From contig NZ_JANQKD010000015.1 in the NCBI RefSeq assembly GCF_028281305.1, forward strand, positions 1 to 64,000: 64,000 bases of DNA. The letters are read 5' to 3'. This document shows positions 16,665-25,127 of the stretch, one piece after another (position 1 is the first letter of the stretch; every line of letters begins with the position of its first letter). Under the pieces are notes generated by a model. The model ran no database searches and was not told where the DNA came from. It was given only the letters and a program-made list of their open reading frames with translations. The position numbers and the translations under genes were made by a program. The DNA is from Pelagibius sp. GTDB lineage: Bacteria; Pseudomonadota; Alphaproteobacteria; Kiloniellales; Kiloniellaceae.

Positions 16665-17450
16665 GTGAGCAGAGAACCGGGCCGAAAGCAAACCCTCGCC
16701 GGAACCCTCGCCGGGGCCGCCCTTGCCGGCCTGATGGCCGTTCTTGCCGCAGGACCCGGCCTTGCCCAGGCCGCGGTCCTGGCGGGCGACAAAGCATTGC
16801 AGCCCTTCGACGAGTGGCAGGTGCTGACCCTGCCGGAGAAGCCGCCGGCCGACTTCATCATCGCCGCTCCGGACACCTTGATTGTGGAGGCCGATGGCGC
16901 GGTGGCTTTCCTCTATGCCGAGGTCACCGTCAAACCCGGCGCCCAGCTCACGTGGCGCTGGCGTGTCGACCGGGGCATTGCCCCGAGTGCGCAGGACCGG
17001 GTCGGCCAGGACGACCGGCCTCTCGCGATCCATCTCTGGTTTCCGCCGCCCGAAGCCGAGCGCTCCCTCTTCGACCGACTCGGTGGGCTGTTCGGCTATC
17101 CGTCTATCGGGCGCGTCATGACCTATGTCTGGGGCGGCGAGCGCGAGCGCGGCACCGTGTTCGACCATCCCCACTTCGACGAAGGGCGTTTGACGGTTCT
17201 GCGCGGGGCCGAGGCCGGGCTCGGCACCTGGTACGAGGAACGCGTCGATTTCATCGCCGACTACCGGGACGCCTTCGGCGAAGATCCGCCGCAGCGCCTC
17301 TACATCGCTATCTCGGCCGACACCGACGACCTGGGCGGCATGTCGCTGGCCAAGATCAAGCATCTGCGCTGGAGCCTCGGGGATCGCGCCTTGTTGCAGC
17401 CTTCGCTGCAAGAAGGGCGTTGGTTGGATCGTTGGGCGGGCCGTCCGTGA
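16665..17450 (+). CDS. DUF3047 domain exported protein
   Basis: A 261-residue exported protein of family DUF3047, a predicted beta-sandwich. It has a long Ala/Leu-rich signal region (residues 12-36) and the family pattern LTWRWRVD, DRPLAIHLWF, MTYVWGG and LYIAISADTDDLGG. GTG 16665 follows CGGAG by 8 bases. Its stop overlaps the GTG of the ferritin-like gene (GTGA), so the products are made together. Biochemical role unknown. Confidence 0.82.
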   Translation: MSREPGRKQTLAGTLAGAALAGLMAVLAAGPGLAQAAVLAGDKALQPFDEWQVLTLPEKPPADFIIAAPDTLIVEADGAVAFLYAEVTVKPGAQLTWRWRVDRGIAPSAQDRVGQDDRPLAIHLWFPPPEAERSLFDRLGGLFGYPSIGRVMTYVWGGERERGTVFDHPHFDEGRLTVLRGAEAGLGTWYEERVDFIADYRDAFGEDPPQRLYIAISADTDDLGGMSLAKIKHLRWSLGDRALLQPSLQEGRWLDRWAGRP

Positions 17451-18262
17451 CGGACACACGGGCGCAGTTGCTTGGCCTGTTGCTGGATAAAGGGCAAAAA
17501 GCCCTCGCTCTTCCGGTGGGGAGTCTCTGGCAGGACATTGTCGACCGCGGTCCCGCCGGGGAGGACCGGCTGGCCCGGACTCTCGCGGGTCAGTTTCTGG
17601 CCGGGGAAGAGACCACGGCGGCGGTCTGCGACGCCTTGGCCAGCCGGCTTTCCCACGCTCGCGCACGCGATTGCCTTGCGCTTCAGGCAGAGGAAGAGCA
17701 TCGCCATGCGGAACTTTACCGGCGCTACTTGGCCAAGAGCGGGGGCAAGAGCACCGTTGGAGGCCTGGGCAAGGACCCGGCCAGCGAAGCCGGCCCCAGT
17801 CTTCTGAGCCCGGCCCGCGACGCCATCCTGGCCTGGCAGGGCCCGCCGGAAGCCGTGCTGCTCGCCGTCCAGGTCATCATCGAGGGTGAGGCCCTCGCCT
17901 TTCAGGAAACCGCCCGCCGCTTCACGCACTGCCGGCGCTTTGCCGTCCTTTCGCATACCATCGCACGCGACGAGGCGCGGCACGTGGCCTTCGGGCGCGT
18001 CTATCTGCCGGTCGCCCTGCAGGCTCTGACTCGAAGAGAGCGGGTCGAGATCCATAGCTGGTTGCGCGGGCTGTGGTTTGCTTGCATGGAACGGCTGCCG
18101 CAGGTCGCCCCGCTGCCCTGGGCCAGCGGCCCCCTGGCACGTCATTGGGCGCGGGCCTGGGCGAGACGGCGATGGTCGCACTGGGACGCGCAACTCGCAC
18201 TGCTGGGCATCAGTCCTTCCGCAACGCAGCCCATGGGCGCCGACCCCGATCTCGCACCATGA
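17447..18262 (+). CDS. Ferritin-like di-iron domain protein
   Basis: A 271-residue cytoplasmic four-helix-bundle protein. Di-iron ligands are visible in order: E in LAGEETT, ExxH in EEEHRH, E in VIIEGEAL, and ExxH in ARDEARH. That is the bacterioferritin/oxygenase pattern, but the protein is longer than ferritins and has an extra basic C-terminal helix, so an oxygenase or oxidase is more likely than iron storage. GTG 17447 overlaps the DUF3047 stop; the stop overlaps the next start (ATGA). Confidence 0.75.
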   Translation: MTDTRAQLLGLLLDKGQKALALPVGSLWQDIVDRGPAGEDRLARTLAGQFLAGEETTAAVCDALASRLSHARARDCLALQAEEEHRHAELYRRYLAKSGGKSTVGGLGKDPASEAGPSLLSPARDAILAWQGPPEAVLLAVQVIIEGEALAFQETARRFTHCRRFAVLSHTIARDEARHVAFGRVYLPVALQALTRRERVEIHSWLRGLWFACMERLPQVAPLPWASGPLARHWARAWARRRWSHWDAQLALLGISPSATQPMGADPDLAP

Positions 18263-19023
18263 AACTCTCGATTATCGTCCCCACCTTAAACGAGGCCGAG
18301 CGCATACCGGCACTGATCGACCGGCTGCGCCGGGAGGATCCGGACAGCGACATCCTGGTGATCGATGGCGGCAGCACCGACGGCACCGTGGCTATGGCCC
18401 TGAAAGCCGGGGCACGGGCGATCCGCAGCGCACGTGGACGTGGCCAACAACTGGCCCTCGGCGCGGAAGTGGCCGAGGGCGACGTCTTCTTGTTCCTGCA
18501 TGCCGACAGCAGACTGGCCCCCGGAAGCCTCGATGCTCTGCGCGAAGCCATGGCCGCCCCTCATGTCGTCGGCGGCAATTTCCGCATCCTTTTCGACGGC
18601 AACAGCCCCTTCGACCGCTGGCTGACCCGGTTCTACGCCTGGTTCCGGCGCTTCGGCCTCTATTACGGGGACTCCGCGATTTTCGTGCGGCGCGACGCCC
18701 TTCAGCGCATGGGCGGACTCCGGCCCATCGCCCTGATGGAGGACTACGACCTCTGCCGCCGACTCGAGCGCAGCGGCAAGACGGTCTGCATTACCGAACC
18801 GCCTGTGACGACGTCTTCGCGCCGATTCGAAGGCCGCTGGCCACCGAGAATCGTCACCGGCTGGCTGCTGATCCACCTGCTGTACTACCTGGGTGTGTCG
18901 CCCGACGTCCTGGCACGCCTCTACAGATCCGAACGGCGGACAGGCAAGACGGGAAAGCGGCCACAGCGAAATGCGCTGTCGCGCACTCCATCAGCGAGCG
19001 AGAATGTTCACGGCGACACATAG
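18259..19023 (+). CDS. GT2 glycosyltransferase, TIGR04283 type
   Basis: A 254-residue family-2 glycosyltransferase with KLSIIVPTLNEAERI at the N-terminus, the DxD-type FLHADSR motif, GGNFRI, YYGDSAIFVRR and ALMEDYDLCRR. It matches the TIGR04283 group, annotated as arsenosugar biosynthesis glycosyltransferase in some genomes; arsM/arsS are not in this window, so that role is not supported here. ATG 18259 overlaps the ferritin-like gene stop. A basic C-terminal tail follows one amphipathic segment. Confidence 0.82.
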   Translation: MKLSIIVPTLNEAERIPALIDRLRREDPDSDILVIDGGSTDGTVAMALKAGARAIRSARGRGQQLALGAEVAEGDVFLFLHADSRLAPGSLDALREAMAAPHVVGGNFRILFDGNSPFDRWLTRFYAWFRRFGLYYGDSAIFVRRDALQRMGGLRPIALMEDYDLCRRLERSGKTVCITEPPVTTSSRRFEGRWPPRIVTGWLLIHLLYYLGVSPDVLARLYRSERRTGKTGKRPQRNALSRTPSASENVHGDT

Positions 19024-19354
19024 AGTCACCCCGTCTTGCTCGGCTGATTTCTGAAACACCGCCTCTTTTCTGACACAGGCGAGTGCGCCGGCGGCGCAGC
19101 CAACCTGAGGCTTGGTTTCAAAAAAATTTCGACTGTGTGTCACGCGACCTTCATGGCTTCGCGAGACTTTCGCTGCGCCCGCTTAACCAAAAAGAAGGCT
19201 GTCTCCAGCCCGTAGGAATCTTCAGAGGCACTGTCTGCATTAGTTCTTGCACATCGCGACCAGAGCGCCGACCGGCCGCCGTTGAGGCGCAAGGGAACCG
19301 GGTCGGCTGCTCCCGAAGCCCGAACCTGCGAACGACATACGAAGGGGAGCCAAT
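19024..19354. other. Leader region of the RTX nuclease gene
   Basis: No gene supported. It should contain the promoter of the RTX nuclease; AAGGGGAG at 19341-19348 is its ribosome site. No operator recognised. Confidence 0.45.
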
Positions 19355-22300
19355 ATGTCGGCGGTCATCAACGAGTTTGTCTTCAATCACAGCGGCAGCG
19401 ACGACGCCGAGTTCGTCGAGATCCTCGGCGATCCGAACACCGACTATTCGAACCTTTGGCTCATCCAGATTGAAGGGGACAGTGGCTCCAACGAGGGCAC
19501 CATCGACAGCGCGATCCAGGTCGGCATAACCGATGCCAACGGTTTCTGGACGACCGGCCTTCTCAACAGCGAGTTCGAGAACGGCAGTGTGACGCTGCTG
19601 CTGGTGGAAGACTTCACCGGCAGCGTCGGCGACGATCTCGACATCAACGACGACGGCACCCCCGATTCCGCGCCCTGGACCTCCATTATCGACTCGGTTG
19701 CTGTACGCGATGACGGCGCTTCCGACCTGACCTACGCCGAAACTGAGCTGGCGCAGGGCTTTGACGGCAACACCTTCACCGTCGGCGGCGCCTCGCGCAT
19801 CCCCGATGGCACCGACAGCGACACTCCGGCCGATTGGGCGCGCAACGAGTTCACCAGCCCCAACGATCCCTCCAATGCAGCCCCCGGCGAGGCGGAGAAC
19901 ACACCGGGCAGCAGCAACGTCCAGGTTCCCGTCATTCCGGTCATCAACGAATTCGTCTTCGATCACGCCAGCACCGATGACAGCGAGTTCGTCGAGGTTC
20001 TCGGCGCACCGGACACCGACTACTCCAACCTCTGGCTGATCCAGATCGAAGGCGACGGCAGCGGCGCCGGCACCATCGATACGGCCATTCAGCTTGGAAC
20101 CACCAATGCCGACGGCTTCTGGACAACGGGTTTCCTTAACGGCGAATTCGAGAACGGCACGGTGACGCTGCTCCTGGTCGAGGACTTCACCGGCAGCGTC
20201 GGCGACGACCTGGATACCAACAACGACGGTGTTCCCGAGTCCGGCCCCTGGACATCGATCATCGACTCCGTTGCCGTCTCCGACGGCGACGGCGGCGACC
20301 AGACCTATGCGGATCCGGTGCTGGCGGGCGTCGACGGCGCCTCCCGCATTCCCGACGGTACCGACACCGATACGGCCGACGACTGGGTCGAGAACGAGTT
20401 CACCAGCCCTTCCGCTCCGTCCAACGCGGCGCCGGGCGAAGCCATAAACACGCCGGGCAGCGAGAACATGGTGGAGGAAGAGCCGGTCCAGGCGGTCACC
20501 ATCATGGAGATCCAGGGCGCAGGCCACACCTCGCCCTTTGAAAACCAGGTCGTGACCACCACCGGCATTGTCATCGCCCTGGCCTCGGACGGCTTTTTCA
20601 TCCAGGACCCCAACGGCGATGCCGACATCGCCACTTCCGACGGCATCTTCATCGCCTCCGGGGACACCGTCGCCATCGGCAACGCGGTGGAGGTCACCGG
20701 CACGGTCGAAGAGGACCTGCCGGGGGGCAATGCCAACAACCTGACGACGACGCAGATCGGCGGCAGCCCGACCGTCAACGTGCTGAGCAGCGGAAACCCG
20801 CTGCCGGCGGCCGTGGTGCTCGGAACCGGCGGGCGCGTGCCGCCGCAGCAGGTGGTGGAGGACGACTCCTTCGGCTCCTTCGACCCCGAACTCGACGGGC
20901 TCGACTACTTCGAAAGCCTGGAAGGCATGCTGGTCACCGTGCCGGATGCCGTCGCCACCTCGGCCACAAACCGCTTCGGCGAGACCTGGGTCGTCGCCAA
21001 CAACGGCGACAACGTGGGCCCCGACGGTCTCAATCCCCGTGGCGGCATCGACCTTGCACCCGACGACATCAATCCCGAGCGCATCCAGATCCAGACCAAC
21101 TCGGACCTCGGCGCCGACGTTGGCGACGGGTTGGGCGACGTCACCGGCGTGCTGGGCTACGACTTCGGCAACTACGAGGTCCGCCCAACCGGCCCGGTGG
21201 CCGTCGTGACCGACGCCGGGCCGGAGGCCGAGACCACCGCTCTGACCGGCACGGCCAACCAGCTGACCGTGGCCAGCTACAACGTTCTGAACCTCTCCGC
21301 AACCGCCAGCGACGACACCCAGCGCGACATCCTGGGTCAGCAAATCGTCAACAACCTTCAAAGCCCGGACATCATCGCGCTTCAGGAGATTCAGGACAAC
21401 AACGGCACGACCGACGACGGCACCACCGACGCTTCGCAGACGCTGCAGGAGCTGGTTGACGCCATCGCCGCCGCCGGCGGACCTACCTACGAGTTCTTCG
21501 ATATAGCGCCGGAGGACGGCAGCCAGGGCGGCGTGCCGGGCGGCAACATCCGGGTCGCCTATCTCTACAATCCGGACCGCGTCGACCTGCTGGAGGGCTC
21601 GGTCCAGGCACTCGACTTCGAGGCTTTCGAAGGCAGCCGGGTCCCCCTGAAGGCGCAGTTCGAGTTCGAGGGCAACGAGGTCACCGTCATTAACAACCAC
21701 TTCTCCTCGAAGTTCGGCTCGACGCCGGTCTACGGCTCGCAGCAGCCCTTTGTCGACGCCGGCCTTGATGAGCGCGAGGCCCAGGCCCAGGCCATCAACG
21801 ACTACGTCGACGGCCTGAAAGCGGCCGACCCGGACGCCAATGTCATCGTTCTGGGCGACCTGAACGACTTCCAGTTCGCCACGCCGGCACCCATCCTGAC
21901 CGGCGAGTCCGATGGCGATCAGGTGCTCTTCAACCAGATCGACGAGCTGACCGACGACGAGGTCTACACCTTCAACTTCGAGGGCAACTCCCAGGTCCTC
22001 GACCACTTCCTGGTGACCGAGAACCTCGCCGACGACACCGAATTCGACATCGTTCACGTGAACGTCGACTTCGACGACGGCGCGCGCAGCGGCACCGAGA
22101 CCGGCAGCGACCACGAGCCGATCGTCGGTCGCATCACCCTGGAGTCACAGCCGGAGACCTTCAAGCTGCAGATCCTCCACGCCTCTGACCTGGAGGGCGG
22201 CGTCGAAGCGGTCGAGCGGGCGGGCAACTTCGCCGCCATTGTCGACTTCCTGGAAGACACCCACGCGAATTCCATCACCCTTTCCGCGGGCGACAACTTC

Positions 22301-25030
22301 CTCAGCGGCCCCTTCTTCAGCGCTGCCGACGACCGCGACGTGTTCCGCGACCAGGGCGTCTTCAACGACTTCTACAACGATTTCTTCGGCCTGGAGGCAC
22401 CGGACGAGCTTTACGAGAGCCTGCGCGAGGGCGGCGGCCGGGTCGATATCTCGATCATGAACGCCATCGGCTTCGACGCCTCGGCCCTGGGCAACCACGA
22501 GTTCGACCTTGGGACCGCGACTCTGGCTGATATCATCGCCCCGCAGTTCCGCAACGACGACGGCGTGGCCGACGACCGCTGGGTCGGTGCCCAGTTCCCC
22601 TACCTGGCGGCCAACCTGGATTTTTCCAACGACGACAACCTGGCCGACCTCTTCACCGATCAGATCCTGCCCAACACCGACTTCCAGACCGGGCCGGAGC
22701 AGTCGGCGACCAGCACACCTTCGCCCAAGATCGCCCAGGCGACGATCCTGGAGGAAGGCGGCGAGAAGATCGGTGTGATCGGCGCCACCACCCCGAATCT
22801 TGCCAATATCTCCTCGCCGGGCGACACCACCGTGATCGACGGCGATAACCCGGACGACATGGACGCCCTGGCCGCCGTCCTGCAGCCGATCATCGACGAC
22901 GTGATCGCCCAGGGCGTCAACAAGATCGTCCTGGTCACCCACCTGCAGCAGATCAGCCTTGAGAAGGAACTGATCGGCAAGCTGAGCGGCGTCGACGTGA
23001 TCATCGCCGGCGGCTCCGACACCCTGCAGGCCGACCAGGAAGACATCGACCGCGGTCTCAACGAAGGCGATACGGCGGACGAGGACTATCCCTTTAACAC
23101 CTTCAACAAGGATGGCGATCCGGCGGTCATCGTCAGCACCGACGGCGAGTACTCCTACGTCGGACGCCTGGTGATCGAGTTCGATGAAAACGGCGTTCTC
23201 ATCACCGAGAACGGCGAGGCGACCGACGAGGACGTCAGCGGTGCCTTTGCCACGACGGACGAGCAGGTCGAGGCCTTGTGGGGCAATAACGACGCTTTCG
23301 CCGAGGGCACCAAAGGCGGTCAGGTCAAGACCCTGACCGACGCAGTGGAAGACATCGTGATCGCCAAAGACGGTGTCATCCTCGGCCGGACAGACGTTTA
23401 TCTGGAAGGGCGCCGCGACGACGTGCGGACCGAGGAAACCAACTTCGGCAACCTCACCGCCGACGCCAACCTGGCCCTGGCCCAGGAATTCGATGACAGC
23501 GTCATGGTCTCGATCAAGAACGGTGGCGGCATCCGGGCCCCCATCGGCGTGATCGAGGAGCAGCCGCCGGGCTCCGGCAACTTCGTCGAGCTGCCGCCCC
23601 AGGACAACCCGGCCTCGGGCAAGCAGGCCGGCGAGGTCTCCCAGCTCGACGTCGAAAACACCCTCAAGTTCAACAACGGTCTGACGCTGCAGACCTTGAC
23701 CGCGGCGCAGCTTCTGGAGGTCCTGGAGCACGGGGTCGCCGCCACCGGGCCGGGCGAGACCCCCGGACAGTTCCCGCAGGTCGGCGGCATTTCCTTCAGT
23801 TTCGATCCCGACGCGGCGCCCGGCGCGCGCATACAGTCGGCGGCCATCATCGACGAAGACGGCAACCCGGTCATGGCGCTGGTCGAGAACGGTGAACTGG
23901 CGATCGACCCGGATACGCCGATCCGCATCGTGACCCTCGACTTCCTGGCCAACCTGGGCGGCGACAGCTATCCCTTCCCGGATTTCGCGGCAGCCGATCC
24001 GGACTTTGCCGACGTGGTTCAGCTCAAGGACGTTCTGAGCGACGCCGGGGCTTCCGACTTTGCCGACCCGGGCAGCGAACAGGACGCGCTGGCTGAGTTC
24101 CTGCTGGCCAACTTCTCGACCACGCCCTTCGGTGAGGCCGATACAGATGCCGCCGACGACACCCGCATCCAGAACCTCAACGAGCGCAGCGACACGGTGC
24201 TCGACGGACTGCCGGACCCGATCAGCGACAACGGCACCCGGGGCGATGACTTGCAGGACGGCACCGCCGGCAACGATACCCTGGGCGGCGGCCGCGGCGA
24301 CGACACCCTGAACGGCGGTGGCGGCGACGACGAGCTGGACGGCGGCCGGGACGATGACCTGATCGACGGCGGAACGGGCGCCGATACAATCGTGGGTGAC
24401 CGCGGCGAGGATACCATCGAAGCGGGCTCCGGCGACGATCTTGTGGACGGCGGCCGGGACGATGACGAGATCAGTGGCGGTGACGGCAACGACACCATTG
24501 AGGGCGATCGCGGTGACGATACCATCGATGGCGGTGACGACGACGATCTCATCGACGGCGGCCGCGATGAGGACCTGATTCTGGGCGGGGCCGGCGACGA
24601 CACCATCGACGGTGGCCGCGACGAAGACACCATCGACGGCGGCGAGGATGACGACGTCATCGACGGTGGCCGCGGCGACGATGAGATCGCCGGCGGTGCA
24701 GGCGACGACGTCATCGAGGGCGGCCGCGGCGACGACACGCTGGAGGGCGGCGAAGGCGACGATACGCTGGAAGGGGACCGTGGCGACGATGTCTTTGTCT
24801 ACAATCCCGGCAGCGGCAGCGATGTCATCAAGGACTTCGAACCCGGCGACGACCTGATCAAGCTCGACGGCTTCTCGATCGCCGATTTCGATGACCTGCT
24901 GGACGCGGCGGTAAACGATGGCGACGACGTGGTCATCACCCTCGACGAGGTGGCCGGCGACGAGATCCGTCTGGTCGGCGTGAACGAGGAAGACCTGTCT
25001 TCTGACGACTTCATGATCACCGGTGTCTGA
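19355..25030 (+). CDS. RTX extracellular nuclease fused to 5'-nucleotidase
   Basis: A 1,891-residue secreted enzyme that could degrade extracellular nucleic acid and strip phosphate from the products. Domains in order: two tandem LTD-like repeats (about 1-190 and 195-370, each starting VINEFVF); an OB-like segment (375-620); an endonuclease/exonuclease/phosphatase domain (about 635-930, with SYNVLNL, ALQEI, INNHFSSK, LGDLND and SDHEP); a 5'-nucleotidase metallophosphatase (935-1350, with HASDLEGG and GNHEFD) with its C-terminal domain (1370-1620, NGGGIR); calcium-binding RTX nonapeptides (1629-1810); and a C-terminal secretion segment. No Sec signal peptide, consistent with type I export by the next two genes. 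Confidence 0.92.
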   Translation: MSAVINEFVFNHSGSDDAEFVEILGDPNTDYSNLWLIQIEGDSGSNEGTIDSAIQVGITDANGFWTTGLLNSEFENGSVTLLLVEDFTGSVGDDLDINDDGTPDSAPWTSIIDSVAVRDDGASDLTYAETELAQGFDGNTFTVGGASRIPDGTDSDTPADWARNEFTSPNDPSNAAPGEAENTPGSSNVQVPVIPVINEFVFDHASTDDSEFVEVLGAPDTDYSNLWLIQIEGDGSGAGTIDTAIQLGTTNADGFWTTGFLNGEFENGTVTLLLVEDFTGSVGDDLDTNNDGVPESGPWTSIIDSVAVSDGDGGDQTYADPVLAGVDGASRIPDGTDTDTADDWVENEFTSPSAPSNAAPGEAINTPGSENMVEEEPVQAVTIMEIQGAGHTSPFENQVVTTTGIVIALASDGFFIQDPNGDADIATSDGIFIASGDTVAIGNAVEVTGTVEEDLPGGNANNLTTTQIGGSPTVNVLSSGNPLPAAVVLGTGGRVPPQQVVEDDSFGSFDPELDGLDYFESLEGMLVTVPDAVATSATNRFGETWVVANNGDNVGPDGLNPRGGIDLAPDDINPERIQIQTNSDLGADVGDGLGDVTGVLGYDFGNYEVRPTGPVAVVTDAGPEAETTALTGTANQLTVASYNVLNLSATASDDTQRDILGQQIVNNLQSPDIIALQEIQDNNGTTDDGTTDASQTLQELVDAIAAAGGPTYEFFDIAPEDGSQGGVPGGNIRVAYLYNPDRVDLLEGSVQALDFEAFEGSRVPLKAQFEFEGNEVTVINNHFSSKFGSTPVYGSQQPFVDAGLDEREAQAQAINDYVDGLKAADPDANVIVLGDLNDFQFATPAPILTGESDGDQVLFNQIDELTDDEVYTFNFEGNSQVLDHFLVTENLADDTEFDIVHVNVDFDDGARSGTETGSDHEPIVGRITLESQPETFKLQILHASDLEGGVEAVERAGNFAAIVDFLEDTHANSITLSAGDNFLSGPFFSAADDRDVFRDQGVFNDFYNDFFGLEAPDELYESLREGGGRVDISIMNAIGFDASALGNHEFDLGTATLADIIAPQFRNDDGVADDRWVGAQFPYLAANLDFSNDDNLADLFTDQILPNTDFQTGPEQSATSTPSPKIAQATILEEGGEKIGVIGATTPNLANISSPGDTTVIDGDNPDDMDALAAVLQPIIDDVIAQGVNKIVLVTHLQQISLEKELIGKLSGVDVIIAGGSDTLQADQEDIDRGLNEGDTADEDYPFNTFNKDGDPAVIVSTDGEYSYVGRLVIEFDENGVLITENGEATDEDVSGAFATTDEQVEALWGNNDAFAEGTKGGQVKTLTDAVEDIVIAKDGVILGRTDVYLEGRRDDVRTEETNFGNLTADANLALAQEFDDSVMVSIKNGGGIRAPIGVIEEQPPGSGNFVELPPQDNPASGKQAGEVSQLDVENTLKFNNGLTLQTLTAAQLLEVLEHGVAATGPGETPGQFPQVGGISFSFDPDAAPGARIQSAAIIDEDGNPVMALVENGELAIDPDTPIRIVTLDFLANLGGDSYPFPDFAAADPDFADVVQLKDVLSDAGASDFADPGSEQDALAEFLLANFSTTPFGEADTDAADDTRIQNLNERSDTVLDGLPDPISDNGTRGDDLQDGTAGNDTLGGGRGDDTLNGGGGDDELDGGRDDDLIDGGTGADTIVGDRGEDTIEAGSGDDLVDGGRDDDEISGGDGNDTIEGDRGDDTIDGGDDDDLIDGGRDEDLILGGAGDDTIDGGRDEDTIDGGEDDDVIDGGRGDDEIAGGAGDDVIEGGRGDDTLEGGEGDDTLEGDRGDDVFVYNPGSGSDVIKDFEPGDDLIKLDGFSIADFDDLLDAAVNDGDDVVITLDEVAGDEIRLVGVNEEDLSSDDFMITGV
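19358..20460 (+). repeat. Internal duplication encoding tandem LTD-like domains
   Basis: The first about 575 bases of the coding region are repeated from about 19937. Both copies encode VINEFVF, DYSNLWLIQIEGD, GFWTTG, VTLLLVEDFTGSVGDDLD and ASRIPDGTD. Synonymous differences are frequent, so it is an old duplication. Confidence 0.85.
24241..24790 (+). repeat. RTX nonapeptide repeat block
   Basis: Encodes about 20 imperfect copies of GG-x-G-x-D-x-(L/I)-x, such as GGRGDDTLN and GGAGDDTID, the calcium-dependent beta-roll of type I secreted proteins. Several copies replace Gly-Gly by GDR, giving an unusually acidic block. Confidence 0.9.
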
Positions 25031-25059
25031 TCAGCCCGAAAGCCATCAGACCCCAGCGG

Positions 25060-25087
25060 GGCGGCGGTGCCGAATGGCGCCGCCGCC
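25060..25087 (+). terminator. 12-bp hairpin between RTX gene and exporter
   Basis: GGCGGCGGTGCC (25060-25071), loop GAAT and GGCGCCGCCGCC (25076-25087) form a 12-pair stem with one G-U wobble, followed by TCGCGGCTTTT. It probably attenuates transcription so that more substrate than exporter is made. Confidence 0.6.
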
Positions 25088-25127
25088 TCGCGGCTTTTCC
25101 AGAGCAGGCAGTTCTTAAGGCTAGACG

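Noticed and set aside
18259..19023. Arsenosugar biosynthesis role for the TIGR04283 glycosyltransferase
   Set aside because: No arsM or arsS and no arsenic resistance genes in the window.
19151..22114. 987-codon minus-strand open frame inside the RTX nuclease gene
   Set aside because: Val/Ala/Gly/Asp-rich mirror of the sense protein in GC-rich DNA; the sense frame has clear catalytic motifs.
24019..24738. Ser/Pro-rich minus-strand open frame opposite the RTX repeats
   Set aside because: It is the direct antisense translation of the Gly/Asp repeats.
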